Assembly: GCA_902806565.1 (NCBI GenBank)
Contig: CADCXA010000006.1
Coordinates: 62,001-126,000 of the forward strand
DNA from: Hypoxylon rubiginosum
Lineage: Eukaryota > Ascomycota > Sordariomycetes > Xylariales > Hypoxylaceae
Direction: 5' to 3'
DNA: 64,000 bases
Shown: piece after piece, positions 46,447 through 61,131 of the stretch
Position numbering within the stretch: position 1 is the stretch's first letter
How the letters are laid out: each line of letters starts with the position of its first letter
Notes under the pieces: generated by a model
Told to the model about the DNA's origin: nothing
What the model saw: only the letters and a program-made list of their open reading frames with translations
Database searches by the model: none
Program-made: the position numbers and the translations under genes

Positions 46447-48224
46447 ATGAAGATAGCTACACCGTCCCTGCCTAGCAGGGTTTTGACACTCTGCCTGGCT
46501 TTATCACAAAGCCATGCCGCCGCCGCCGCCGCCGACGCAGCGGCGAGCGCAACCAAAACGCTCTCATTCCCCAGCAGCCAGCCCACCAACGCCGTACCCG
46601 CCCCGCCCGACTTCGTGAGCCTGGGGTTCGAAACCGCGTTCCTGGACAACTACGCCAACGCCTTCTCGGCGAACCTGGTCGCCTCGCTCGCGGGCCGCAT
46701 GTCCGCCGCCCCCGTCCTCCGCGTCGGCGGCACGAGCGGCGACCGCGTGCAGTTCGACCCGGCCCTCCGCGACGCCAACAAGACGTGCGTGAAAGGCGCG
46801 TGCCCCGACGGCTCCGACGCGTCGTTCGTCCTGGGGCCCGGCTACTTCGACGCGTTCCGGAGCTTCCCGACGGCCAGGTGGACGTTCCAGGCCCCGCTGG
46901 GGGACGGCGTCTACAACCGGACGCAGCTCCTCGCGTACGTGGAGCGCGCCTGGGAGGCGGCGGCGGCGGGGGAGGAGGACAGGGTGGACGCCATTGCGCT
47001 GGGGAACGAGCCGAGCATGTACTGGAAGACGGCGAAGGAGTACCGCAACGGCGCGGCGAGGGCGCAGGCGGCTATTGTGAAGGCCCTGGGCTTGGGGGAT
47101 CGGAAGATCTTCCAGGTTGCTGAGACCATCAAGCCAGCTGCCATGTCGCATAGCCCGTATGCCGCGTGAGTGTTACGATCCAAGCTGCGGTGTAGGTAAT
47201 TCAACAACTAATGATTCATCATACAGGCAAGAAGTATTCGAGGCTGGCTTCGACTCGGATGCAACGGTGAAAGCCGTAGGAGAGCACTGGTACCAAGGCA
47301 CGGCGACCACTTTCGATATCGAGGCGCTACAAGGTAGGTGCCCATACATAGCCTAGCCCCAACCCCACAGAACCTTTTGTTGTTGTCGTACCTACCTAAG
47401 CCCCTTTCATTCATTCATTCATCACTAACGTCCCATCCTTATGCGCGTGTCCCCAAGCCGACCTCATGAACCACACCGCCATCACAAACCGGTTCCCCGG
47501 CTACCTAAAATCGCTCGACGCCGTCCAACCAACCGCCGCCTACACCCTGAGCGAGACGGGAAGCACGATCGCGAGCAGCAGCGTGCCGCTGGCGTACGCC
47601 TCCGGCTTCGGCGCCGCCCTCTGGAGCGCCGACTTCCAGCTCGCCGCCATGAGCCGCCGCGTCCGGCGCGTCGTGTCCTCGGGCCGCCCCGTCGCCAAGC
47701 ACGCCCCCTGGGTCCCCGACGATAGTTCCGGCGGGGGGCCGGCCGTGCGTGCCCTGTGGGCGGCTAACATGTTCGTCGCGGACTTCGTCGGCAAGGACAG
47801 GGCCCGCAGCGTGCTCGAGGTACCGCTCGCCAGCGCGTACGTCATGTACGACGACGACGACGACGACGACGGCACCGCGTCGTCGAAGGCGGCCGACAGG
47901 GTCGCCCTGGTGAACCTGAAGGCCTGGGAGGCGGCGTCGGATCAAGACCGCAGGAGCCTGGCCTTTGCGGTTCCGGTGGTAAAGGGAACGGATTCCGTCA
48001 AGGTACGGAGGCTGCGCGCGGACGCGGGGGCCTGGGCGACCGGGTTCGACGAGGGCGGCGCGGAGGAGAATGTTACGTGGGCTGGTGAGCAGTGGACCTA
48101 TAAGGTTGATAAGGGGAAAGGCCATTACGTGGATGGGAAGTTGGAGGAGCAGACTGTCAAGGTGCAGGATGGGAGAGCAGTGGTGAATGTTCCGGATACT
48201 GAAGCTGTCATTGTATATCTTTGA
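46447..48224 (+). CDS. Glycoside hydrolase family 79 beta-glucuronidase-like enzyme, secreted
   Basis: Three exons, 46447-47165, 47227-47333 and 47458-48224 (introns of 61 and 124 bp), encode 530 residues. A signal peptide covers about residues 1-24, followed by an alanine run. The (beta/alpha)8 barrel has LRVGGTSGDR and the acid/base motif ALGNEPS with Glu188. The splice restores QEVFEAGF, and the probable nucleophile Glu307 lies in TLSETGS. The C-terminal beta domain ends in NVPDTEAVIVYL. Family GH79 fungal enzymes release glucuronic acid or its 4-O-methyl form from plant arabinogalactan and other polysaccharides outside the cell. A run of eight aspartates (near 47848-47872) sits before the C-terminal domain and is unusual. 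The exons are very GC-rich compared with the introns and flanks. Confidence 0.88.
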
Positions 48225-48856
48225 CGAATTATTCTTCTGCATTCACGAAGATAATTTAACACCAACTTATACGTTCTAGTTGCGCTCCTGATACATCCTT
48301 GTCTCGTCACCAAGTCCCGCCGGATGGCTGTGGTGTTAATACCTCTATCGCACCTCCTATTTTCTTGGATGGGTACTATGATATTCTTAGCAATATTAGC
48401 TCAATTCTTTGTGCCCCACGGAGTTAGCAAGGCTCCCTCTATGACACCATGAGCGTAGGTCTCGCACAGCAAACCGAAGGTTTGTTGTTCGTTATTATTT
48501 CTTGATACCAGCTTAAATACGAATAACCATGTTCCGAAATTCATGTAGCCCCAGTCTGTATGCCTGGTGTTCTGGTTTACTAGGTATACTACAACACAAC
48601 ACACGGCGGTTAGCTAGAATGTCACACCCACATTGTATACTTAGGTAATAGACAATAATGCTGTATTCGGGAGCTATCGCTTGAATACGATGTGGCTTAA
48701 AATAACTTGGAACAAAACTTCAGACACTCGCCGCTCTTAGACTGGCCTCGGTGGCCACTAAAGGCGTATCAGCCCACCCCAACACCTATAACTCCAAATC
48801 ACCCCTGGTTCCAATGGCTTAAGCAAGCCATTAGCCAATTCCATAAGCCTCCATTC
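48225..48856. other. Intergenic region between convergent genes
   Basis: About 630 bp between the 3' ends of the GH79 gene (plus) and SGF29 (minus). AT-rich, with no gene seen. Confidence 0.5.
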
Positions 48857-50161
48857 TCAGCCTCGATACTCCACGACGTGTCGACGAGTAACAGCTTGCA
48901 TCGTATTGCTGCTCTCCTCGCCCTCAAACTTGAGGTTGACCTTGCCATCGCCGTCCATTCCCATCACCTCGGCTTTATAGAACGTCGTTGTGTTAGGATA
49001 TAGCGCAAGCACGACCTTGCCCGTCTCCAAAGGTGGCAGGATAGTTCCATCCCTGGGAATGAGGATCATGCTGCTGGCGCTAGTCCGGAAATCTTTCTGG
49101 TGGCCGTTCTCGTCCACGTCAGCATCGAGTACCCTATACCGTCGTGACTTGCCGTCGCCGCGGACATCCTGAACAATACCCAGGATCCAGTCCGTCAGCT
49201 CATTGCTCAGCGGCTTTGGCTTGAAAGCGACCTCGTCATCCTTGGCAAACGTCTGCTTAGAACGAATGGAGTTGGCGGCCGGTCCAGCTTGCGGCTCAGC
49301 ACTTCCCGCCTTGGCTGCCGGAGTAGAGCGGTTGCGACTAGGGGGCAGGGAGTCACGGTCACCCTTGCTACCGCCACCCATACGATGAGGCACAGCCGTG
49401 CTGGGGGATGGCACGGGAGACTCGCCAGACCCGTCAAAGTCGTATACGGAAGACGCAGCTGCTGATTCCTTGGCTCGTTGGGCGGCGACCCGAGAGGTGT
49501 TGGCCTCCATCTGCTCTTCCTTTGCCTTTTGTACGGCACGCAACAGTTTGGCCTTCTCTAATACCTCTGCAATCAACAGAGCAGCGTTCTCATTCGCTTT
49601 CACACCGTTACGAAAAAGGCCATCAAGTTTGGATAATTCATCAGACAGAGGACCTAGCATGACTGGTCAGACAACCCTGATACGAAGAAAATGTAACGGG
49701 AAATTCAGCTTACCGCCCTTGTCTCTCTTCTCGGCGGTGCGTTTATCCTGGTCGCGAATGTCGGTGACATTCGAGCTGCTGTCGTTAAAGGCTTCGATGA
49801 CAGCGGGAAGCTTCTCCTTCAGGTCCTTCCACAACTGGAATTCCTCTCCATGCTCACTATTCTCGCTGTTGCGATTCGGACCCCTACGCTGATTTCCTCG
49901 AGACGACATTTCTGGTCGATCGGTTGGGGTGCCCGAGTCAGTCTTCGGATTGAACGTTGAAAGTGGAGTATCAGCCTCGGAGCTTGTAGGGTCAAAAGGC
50001 TCAGACAACCGCGGCTGGTCCTGTTTTCGAACTGGGGTTTGTGCTCGGTCTGAAGTAGCTGTGGATTCTCGACGGCGAGAACTAGTCGGGATGAGCCAAG
50101 CTGGTCCAAGATCGGAAGAAAGACTCTTCAAATGTCTTTTACTTTTCTTGTCAGACCCCAT
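48857..50161 (-). CDS. sgf29: SAGA-associated factor 29 (SGF29), tandem Tudor protein
   Basis: Exons 50161-49714 and 49662-48857 join in phase 1 across a 51 bp intron to give 417 residues. The N-terminal 150 residues are charged and low in complexity. A predicted coiled coil follows (SDELSKLDGLFRNGVKANEN and on), then a Ser/Pro-rich linker. The C-terminal SGF29 domain (about 285-417) contains DEVAFKPKPLSNELTDWILG, KSRRYRVLDADVDENG, LALYPNTTTFYKAEV and VNLKFEGEE, the two Tudor units. SGF29 is a nuclear subunit of the SAGA histone acetyltransferase module and reads H3K4me2/3. The long N-terminal extension compared with yeast Sgf29 is usual in filamentous fungi. Confidence 0.92.
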
Positions 50162-51232
50162 CTCCGATGTAACGAAGAGACAATACTGAAAAATAAACAG
50201 AGAATGGATGTAACGTGGAGCCTTTAAAGCTTTGGACTATATGAAGTGAAGTCATATATACACAGATAAAGTTGGCCAACAAGAAATGTTGGGCGTTGAA
50301 ATGGTAAGTAAATGGTAAACTACAAAGATCCATCGCAATGCTTAAGAAAATAAAAGAAAAAAAATCCCTACCTACCACTGACAACTCTACTACCCACTCA
50401 CTACCCACTGATGAGGTAAGATCAGTAAGAGTGAAAAGGGAAGTGAGCAATAGCGATGAAGACTTTAGCAGGTGGAAGTAAAGGTAGGAGCTCGGTTGAT
50501 AGCGACTGTTGAGATGCGAAAGGAAGCGCCGACCAGGAGTGAAGCTGAAAATTTTAAGGGTCAAGGTGATGGCAATAAGGTAATGTCGAAGGCGCGGTTG
50601 AAGGTGAAGGTCGAAGACTTAAGTGGCCGGGTGAGGTGCGACCGAGTCGCTTTTATATAGAAAACGAGGCCGAAGCATTGGAAGAGCACAGACGTTTCAT
50701 ATCGTTTTTAAGGATTCTATGAAACAAAAGTATAATTGTCTTTTATCTTAATATGAGTGAGTGAGTTCAACAGTTGTTTCTTCTTCTTCACTTAGAGAGT
50801 CGGAGATATTTGGTAGTGCCCGTTAACATTCAGTCCGTTTATCGTTAAAAGGGGGCGGTGAAGTCGTTAAAATCCGGCAAAATGAAAGCGGTCACTAAAA
50901 GGGAATTTAATTAGGTACTTGGGTACGTTAGTCCGACTCCAGCACGTGGGGAGACGTGGGGCTGTGAGAGTGGAAGCAGCTGCAGTGCAGTTTGCTACCG
51001 GCAGCGCGGGGTAAACTCCCCCGCACATTACATCGAAGCTTTCAAAGCTTTCTATACTGAAGTTGTTCTTATCTGGTAAATGTTTGTACAGTCTATGACG
51101 ACTAAGCTACAGGGCAAATAGGAAATCCAATCTTCAGCCTTTACCGACCTCCACCACCGACACAAGCCTAGTCACAAAGTTCGAACCCCCTAAAGAATAA
51201 AGACAGTTAGCTATTCCGAGCTATCCTCGAGA
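50162..51232. promoter_or_regulatory. Divergent promoter region between SGF29 and mannose-6-phosphate isomerase
   Basis: About 1.07 kb separating two divergent start codons. No further gene. Short frames on the minus strand at 50151-50564 are T-rich and not protein-like. Confidence 0.5.
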
Positions 51233-52693
51233 ATGGTGCTACCAGTCCCTTTGATTCGACTCCAATGCGGAGTGAACTCCTACGACTGGGGCAAGATTGG
51301 GTCCGAGTCTGCTGCAGCTAAATTTGCCGCAGCAACACCCTCAGATACCTTGAACATACAGTCAGACAAGCCATACGCTGAGGTGTGAAGTTCCATCCCT
51401 TGCAGCTTACTGCTCACTATATAGTGTTGCTCTTATGCAAGGCCTACTTGTTCGCTAACACGAGGGCCGCCATGTTACTAGCTATGGATGGGCACTCACC
51501 CATCAAATCCCTCCAAGGACGTCGAGACCGGCCGCACATTACTTGAGCTAGTCGAGTCCAACCAGATGCTCCTGGCACCGTCCGTGAAGGCGAGATATGG
51601 TACCAAGCTGCCCTTCCTCTTCAAGGTGCTTTCTATAAATAAGGCCCTTTCCATCCAAGCACACCCCAACAAGAAACTCGCCGAGCAGTTACATGCCAGA
51701 GACTCCAAGAACTACCCCGATGACAACCACAAGCCCGAGATGGCCATCGCCATCACCGATTTTGAGGGTCTATGTGGGTTCCGCCCGCTCGGTGAGATTG
51801 CTCACTTCCTAGCCTCAGTTCCCGCTCTGCGACAATTGGTCGGTGAAGACGACGCAATGGCGTTCATTGCTACAGTCCGAGGCCAAGAGAGCGACGCTTC
51901 CTCCGAGTCCACGACGCAAAACAAGAGAGCGCTTCAATCTGCTTTTGCCGCCCTCATGAAGTCTTCACAGGAAGACGTAGCCTCTGCTGCTAAGCTGCTA
52001 GTTTCGGACGCAGAGAGCAAGGGGAGCGAATTTGCGGATGGTGGAGTCGAGGCTACGAGCGGAGCAGTCATGTCTGAGTTGGTGACACGGTTGAACAAGC
52101 AGTTCCCCGACGACATCGGTCTCTTCGTCTTATTCTTCCTCAACTACGTCCAGCTTTCCCCCGGCGAAGCTCTCTTCCTAAAGGCAGATGATATTCATGC
52201 GTACGTATCAGGTGACATCATCGAATGTATGGCGGCAAGCGACAATGTTGTGCGAGCTGGATTTACACCCAAGTTCAAGGACGTCCAGACGCTAGTCGAC
52301 CTATTGACTTATAACTATGCTCCCATCGAAGAGCAGAAAATGACGCCGACCGAGTACCCTTACGTGGTGCTGAACCGCACCGCGTACAGCTCCGGCTCCG
52401 AAGCGACTTTATATGACCCACCGATAGATGAGTTCAGCGTTATCAGGTCGGTCCTCTATGGGGAGGGATCGAAGGCTACCTTCGACCCTATCGACGGACC
52501 CAGCATTGTTATCTGCACGGGTGGCAAGGGCAAGATAACCGTTGGGCCTAAGACGGAGGAGATCAAGGAAGGCTACGTCTTCTTTGTTGGTGCTACGGCA
52601 GAGTTGGTCTTGGAGTCTCAGGGCGACCGCGAGGATTCGTTTACGACTTTCAAGGCATTCTGCGAAGTTGAAGATCATAGTAATGGAGCCTAG
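51233..52693 (+). CDS. Mannose-6-phosphate isomerase (type I PMI)
   Basis: Exons 51233-51382 and 51482-52693 join in phase 0 across a 99 bp intron; the product has 453 residues. The first exon gives [17 protein letters not shown], and the splice restores [15 protein letters not shown], both classic for PMI. Zinc ligands fall where expected: Gln109 and His111 in [18 protein letters not shown], Glu136 in HKPEMAIA and His289 in [16 protein letters not shown]. The enzyme interconverts fructose-6-phosphate and mannose-6-phosphate in the cytosol and so feeds GDP-mannose for protein glycosylation and wall mannan. The Ser/Thr-rich insert after residue 180 is a variable loop. Fungal symbols for this gene include PMI40 and manA; none is assigned here. 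Confidence 0.96.
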
Positions 52694-54810
<2,117 letters not shown>

Positions 54811-56139
54811 TACTTCTTTTAACGACCTCTCTCTTCGATACCCATGGCTTTTTTCGTTAGTTTATTTTTGGTGGCGGAGGGGAATGAAAGTGCGTCTGCT
54901 TAAGCGTGTTCCGGTCGAGGAAAAAGAGGATTTGAGACCGAACCAAAGTAACTTTGGTGTGTGTGTTTTTGTTTTTGCGCGGCCTGTCATCGGGCTATAA
55001 TTCGACGAAAGATCTCTTGACCAGGAGAGAACAAGAGAAACCATTCTGCGCGATAGGGTGAAGAAAAGAAACTACGTGCCTTGAGTTTGATGTTTACGCA
55101 TCCCTGCTCGTTGGGAAGAGCGCTATGAGCATTAATATGGTGGGAATTCGATGCTTTTCTACATACATGCGGTACTCTATCACGGCACTCTATCCCGGGT
55201 TAGCCATTAATTGCGAGTGCGAAGAGTACGGCGTGGGCGGAATGAGTCTGGATGTGGAACAGCATTTGGATTCTCATGGTTGATGGCCGTTATTGGGCTT
55301 CAGAAGGTGACGGTAAATGTGGAAGCGAGAGCGGATATACCCAGCCCATCATCATCATCATCATCATCGATACTTACCTCCTAATAACAGCCTCTACCTT
55401 TTTTTCTCAATTATATTGTTTGATTTTTTAATCTTGGTCACGATACGCTTTACATACAAACCAACCAACCCCTTTTCACGACACGAACAAGACGGGATAG
55501 GATATTGGGCGAGCAAGGAGGTGGATTAGTACGGTCTAGACGGATAGGGAAAGGAATATCTACGTCGTAGTATGTAAAAAAGGAGAGAAGCGACGGCAGC
55601 GGGTACACACTTTTTCACTTATAGATGTATATTAATTTGTAATGCTGGCGTCCCTCCGGTCTATCGACGATGGTAGAGGTTATAGACCGGGGGGAGCGTC
55701 GACTTAATTTTCGCTTCGGAATTGAGACATGAAAATGACCCAAGAACCACCAACGACGAGCTGCTAGTTGCCTGATATGTCGTTATACCGTAAAGAACAA
55801 CGACCTACAGAGTCTTCCCCCCGACTTGAGTGTATTGATATCAATCCTCGAAACGCCAGCCAATGCAATCAATGCCCGCTAAAGATTCTTCCTTTTATCC
55901 CCCCGGTGTTAAAACGCCAACCAGCCAGCTGACCCCCCAGCTAAACCGTAGTACCGACGCCCCTTTCATGCTAAAACAGTACCAAAAACCACACGGCTCT
56001 AACAAGCCAAATGCTGTCACACGTTACACTACTCTTCCACGCTGGGCGGTTCTCCAGCCAGCCAGTTCTCCTCAAAAGCGCTTTCCAGCCCTCCTCCCCC
56101 CACGAAACATTAAGAGAAAAGAAATGAGGCTTCTCCCCC
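54811..56139. other. Intergenic region between convergent genes
   Basis: About 1.33 kb between the 3' ends of ARF1 and the CDK8 gene. A (CAT)n microsatellite lies at about 55347-55368. No gene seen; a frame at 55863-56153 has no recognisable feature. Confidence 0.5.
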
Positions 56140-58158
56140 TTACGCCTCCTTAACGCGCTTAACAGGCCTAACAACACTATCGTCAGGCAGCCCGGAGCGC
56201 TTGGTGCCGGGGAGGCTAGCCGTCCGGATATCGTTGTCGTCCTGGCTGACGCGGCGCTGCGGGTACGCGACCTTCAAGCCCTCGAAGCAGCTGGCGCTTA
56301 CGCCGATACCACCACCGCCACCGCCACTGCCACTACCACCGGACGACGTCTGCTGGAAGAAGGGATGCTGTAGAGCTTGGGCGGCTGTGAGTCGACGTTC
56401 CGGGTCGTACTCGAGCAAGCCCGAGAGCAGCTTGTACCCTTCGGCGCCGAGGGCGGCGAGGCTGCCGTTGGAGGAGGGCGACGAAGTCGACGAGTGGGAG
56501 CCGATGGTGCTGTAGTACCACTTCTCTAGGTGGCTCGCGGACGCCTGCGACGACGACTTGCTGTTGTGGTGGTGGCTGTGGTGGCCGTGGTGCAGCATGG
56601 GGGGCTGCAGCATGTTGAGGTTGTTGTACTCGGGCATGCTGGGCAGGAAGGGCCAGCGGTCCTTGGTCGGCATGCCCATGATGTCGACGATCTTCTGCAT
56701 CTGGTTGCGCTGGAACGGGACCGTCTTCTTGTCCATCTTGGCCTCCTCGCCCTTGAAGATGGGACGCAGCGACAGCAGCTCCGCGAAGATGCAGCCCACC
56801 GCCCACATGTCGATCGCCGGCGTGTAGTGCCGGCTCCCTAGGAGCAGCTCGGGCGCGCGATACCATATTGTCACGACCACCTTGTCGCCGCTCCAGAGCG
56901 AGTGCAGGGGTTTGTAGAAAAGCCGCGCCAAGCCCAGATCGCCGATCTTGACCTGCCCGCTCGACGTGACCATGATGTTGGCGGGTTTAAGGTCACGGTG
57001 TAAGACCCAGTTGCTGTGCAGGTACTGACATCCATTCAGCAGCTGAAACATGATGCTTTTCACCGTCGACGGCGGGATGCTATGTCTCGGCTGCTGCGTG
57101 TGGTGATGAATGATCTGCAACAAATCGTGCTCGGCGTACTCGAACACCATGAAGATGCACTTGTCTTCCAGAATGATCTCGATGAGCCGGATGACGTTGT
57201 CATGCTTTAGTTCGGAGCAGAGCGCCATCTCGCGCACCGCCGACTGCGATATGCCCGAGTACTGCACCTGCTCGCCTTCCTTGTCGGGCTTGAACTTCTT
57301 GATGGCAAACTCGCCCGGTTGGCCGTGCCGGCCCAGGGCCTTATACACCCGACCATAGGTTCCGCTACTAATAAAACCGACGACCTTGTATTTGTCGACA
57401 ACCCTAACTTTCGACTGGTAGCCTACATTTCCGCCTCTGTCGTTAGGATCTAGACACGAGAATCAGCTAGTCGCTCGTTGGAGACGGGCCATTGGACCCG
57501 AGAGGAGGAAGTAGATTTTTTCAGTACGTTGACTACGGTAAGCAGGAACCCGGGATTGGAAATGGGAAGTAGGATATATCGGTCTATGATCTAAGGACTT
57601 AAGGTGGTAAGAGCCGGCGTTAGTGGGCTCGCGAGAAGTCTTGTCCTCTTCTCCTGGCCGTACGCGACTATACCGCAGGGGGTCAAAACCGCCGCCGAGG
57701 ACCATGCCGTGCAGTATTTTTGTGTGCTCTGTATGGAAAAACAAAGAGATGGTATAGGAGGAATAGGTTTATGCCACGAAGCTGAAAAAAGAACGTGTCC
57801 CTATTGTAGTTTTGGGAGAGGGAAGCGAAGCTCCTAGAGGCGCAGCATTTCGCGAAAGTTGAATAAGTCCGAAGGCCACCAATCAAGTGGCGACTTCGTC
57901 TTGGGGGGGTTGACAAATGGAAAGGGAAAAGGTTGGGTAAAAGGGATTATACGGTGAGCAAAGCTAGCTAGCGACAGGCAAAGAGGAATGATAACAGACT
58001 AAGAGAGAAAAAAAAGACCAATAATAGTAATAAAAAGGAGACCGGTATTCGCTTTTCGTACCTTCAAAGGCGGCCTGTACGCTCCTCTTGAGCGTTTGGT
58101 TCCGAGCGGAAGCCGACGCCGGGCCCGACGCCCCCGAAGGCGGATTAGTGAGACTCAT
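56140..58158 (-). CDS. ssn3: Mediator kinase CDK8/SSN3 (Srb10)
   Basis: Exons 58158-58062 and 57449-56140 join in phase 1 across a long 612 bp intron to give 468 residues. After a short N-terminus the kinase starts at VVDKYKVVGFISSGTYGRVY (Gly-loop), then AIKKFK (the ATP-binding Lys). The fungal CDK8 helix SGISQSAVREMALCSEL replaces PSTAIRE. HRDLKPANIMV is the catalytic loop, and DLGLAR stands in place of DFG. VVTIWYRAPELLLGSRHYT and IDMWAVGCIFAELL follow. The tail is His/Ser-rich with a Gly run and ends in basic SVVRPVKRVKEA. With cyclin C, Med12 and Med13 it forms the Mediator kinase module in the nucleus. The kinase frame is certain. The first exon is inferred from splice phase, and another small exon in the long intron is possible. 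Confidence 0.9.
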
Positions 58159-59080
58159 TTGTCTCGTTGTGTGTCTCTTGTGCTCGTGTTTGTGTGGTTG
58201 GATTAGATCGAGATCAGGTCAGATCGGATAGAACAGGACAGATCAGGCGCGAGGCCGGCCGGCTCCCGGCAGTGTCGGGTGAGATGAGACAGGTCTCTCT
58301 ACTCCTCTCTTCCTTTCTCTAGCCTAGCTTCTTCCTCTCAGCCGCGAAGGGTAGTAACTTGTCCCATGCGCTTTGGTTTGTGTGTCGGTGTCCTGTCTTG
58401 GGGGGAGGGGCAAAGTAAAATGAGATGCCGTATTGGTCCAAGCTGTTAATTTTATAAGATAAGGGAGCGGGCGTCTCGGATGCTGATGCGATCTGACTAC
58501 CTGGTAGATAATTAGGAGATGACGAGAGCGCTTCCCGTCGGGTGGCCCTTTTGGTTATTTGTTTGTTTATGACTCTTTAGAAAACTGGCATCACCAGCAA
58601 AAACAACCACCTTATATATAATAAGGAGGTAGAAAATAAGTGCGATTTCGATAGGGTGAAGTTCGAATTAGAAAAAGAGTCATGTCGAGGTATGTACGTC
58701 GTCTCATTTAATTTACATAGTTTATTGTACGTTGCAGTTGAATGTTGACTCGAGGTTCATAACGCCGTTGCACCGTGTGGCTGGTATATTGTGGCGCAGT
58801 CACCCCCTGTGTACGTGATATAGGGGACATGACACAACTTAGGTAGGCACCCAACCAGGTGGCTACAGTAGCATTCAGTAGCGCACTACAGACAGGCAAA
58901 ACATGCCGCCTTCTTTATGATTTCTAATGTCAAAGAATAATAAGGGAATAATAAGGGTGTCTTAAAAGTTACTTGATCCGTTGAAAATCATCTTTTTGCT
59001 AAGCTTCATAAACTCCATGATCGTAGATTCTGTCCACTTTCGCCCTCCTCCATAACAATCAACTAAGGACATCTTCAGCT
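58159..59080. other. Promoter of the CDK8 gene and 3' flank of Arp2
   Basis: About 920 bp. The part next to the CDK8 start is rich in GAGA/CTCT, as in many fungal promoters. No other gene seen. Confidence 0.5.
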
Positions 59081-60393
59081 TTATCGTGGTCCTAGCTTCT
59101 CTAGAATCCTCGGTCCTTGCTCTTCCCATTCTTGCTGCGTAATCCACATGCTCTCCTTGTCGGCCATGATATTGGCCAGCACCGCACCGCCCAAGAAAAC
59201 CATATGACGACGGCGAGGGGGGTCCTCTATCCTAACCTTGAACTTATTCAGCCGCTCAGGGTTTCCGCCAAGTACACGCGTAAGCCATAGTTGTTTGAGT
59301 TCTTTCTCCAGCCGCGACGGCAGGCCCGGGTACATGCTGCTGCCACCAGACAGGACAATCGCCTTGAACAGGGAAGAGCGCACATCGACGTCGGCAGCCT
59401 GGATAGTGTTGAAGAGGAACTCGGCAATACCCGGTTGTTCGCAGTCTACTAAGTGAGGCTGGAAGAGACATTCCGGAGCTTCGAAGCGCTCGCTACCTAC
59501 CCGGATCACTCGGCCGTCTGGTAGGGTGTAGCTCTCCACCAGTACTGTCGTGTCCTCACTAAGACGCTTGTCCAGTTCTAGATCGTATGATACGTAGCAG
59601 AGTTTCTCCTTGATCTGTCGTACAGTCTCGAAGTCGGCGGTTCGGTTAAGCGCGTAGCCTCTTCGTAGCAGCAGGGCAATGAGATTGCGTGTAACGTCTC
59701 GCCCAGCCACGTCGAGTCGTCGAGTAAGATGGTTGAGCACAACGGACTCATATACCGGAACGATGTGTGTAACTCCGTCACCCGAGTCGACAACGACACC
59801 AGAGCTTAGACCTAGTTTCATGTTAAATTCGAAACTCAAGACACTCTACCCATGTCCAGTTTATATATACCTTGCGCATACAGGGCCAACACGGCCTGGA
59901 TAGCCACATATACACCGCCAAAGCCGTAGCGCTCGAACATGACCTCACACATCTGTTCCCGGTTCTTCAGGGGGTTCATGGGCGGTTCGGTGAGCAGGAT
60001 CTTGCGCCCCCTCGGGTCGATCTTCATCTTCTCGAAAAAGGTGTAATCCCACAGGTGCTGCATGTCGTCCCACTTCTTCACGATACCGTTCTCCATCGGG
60101 TACGAGATCTGAAGCATGGTCCGGGCCGCGGCGGCCTCGTCACCGCACATTATATCCTTGAGGACGATGTCATTGTCGCTGTTCCTCTCTTCGGTTCGTA
60201 GGATGGGGCGGCCGATAATGGAAGGATACTGGAATTCGGGGAAGTTTTGCGCGGCGTATCCGACTTTTAGAAAACCGGTACCTCCATCGAGAACTAGCTT
60301 GATATGTTAGGCCGAAGTTGCTGAAGCTTGGTGTACTTCGTAAGTTAGATAGGGAGGCCGTGTGTACTGACCGATGGGAGGAGGAGCAGCCAT
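59081..60393 (-). CDS. arp2: Actin-related protein 2 (Arp2)
   Basis: Three exons, 60393-60372, 60293-59871 and 59811-59081 (introns of 78 and 59 bp, all phase 1), encode 391 residues, the expected length. A tiny 22 bp first exon gives MAAPPPI, and the joint restores [18 protein letters not shown], the actin-fold phosphate loop. Exon 2 holds [20 protein letters not shown]. The next joint restores [20 protein letters not shown], the second phosphate loop. Exon 3 has [20 protein letters not shown], and the C-terminus reads [19 protein letters not shown]. Arp2 is a core subunit of the Arp2/3 complex that nucleates branched actin at endocytic patches. It lies tail to head behind the CDK8 gene on the same strand, about 0.9 kb apart. 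Confidence 0.97.
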
Positions 60394-61131
60394 AGCTTCA
60401 GACCCCTTTGGCGGTGAAGGGAGGATCGGGTAGGTGTAGGTAAAGAACAAACGTAGGATATCGAGAATAGGTCGAGGTCGAGGTCGAGGCGGAACGGTGT
60501 AGGCTGCAATGCACGAGGCTGCTTGGCCAGCTTGGATGGCGGGGTTTAGTTTTGGAGTTGAGGCGTTCGTCAGTCAACAGCCAATTCACATAGTCATGTC
60601 GCATATGGGGGCTGAAATGAACCAACTGAAACCTGACGTTGTCATTGTGGCTGAGAGCCTTGATTGACCCCACTTAGTTGTACGTACCTTATTGCATTAG
60701 AGGAGTCGAGAAGCTAGACAGCTGACAGTGTCTCGTCAGGTGATACCCCTCATTGTCAACTGCTACCCCGCTACACCACCGAAGCCGGTTTACGACTATA
60801 CGAGTTATTCAGATCGGTATTATAATCAAAACAACCTATCTAGGTACGCATATAAGGCTTACAGAACACCTAAATGTTTTAACACTGTGTCTAGCTGGGA
60901 GGGGATACTAAGGGAAGTGGTATATCTAGTGGGTTTATTCCATCTAGCAAGCAAAACGTAATGCTTTTAGGTTAGCCGTAGCTTATAATCTCAATCTGCC
61001 TATATACCTCTATACCTCCTAAGTTTGATGACTCGATATTGAAAACAAGAGTCCCCCTTTCACAGATCGAATCTCTATACTGAAAAATATTCAAGAAATA
61101 TATTCACCATACCCTAATAACCACAACCACC
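60394..61131. promoter_or_regulatory. Divergent promoter region between Arp2 and the racemase-family gene
   Basis: About 740 bp between two divergent start codons. The part next to the Arp2 start carries a GGTCGA-type tandem (about 60470-60490). No gene seen. Confidence 0.5.

Noticed and set aside
46564..47151. Long antisense open frame across the GH79 first exon
   Set aside because: GC-driven shadow; the sense frame carries the catalytic motifs.
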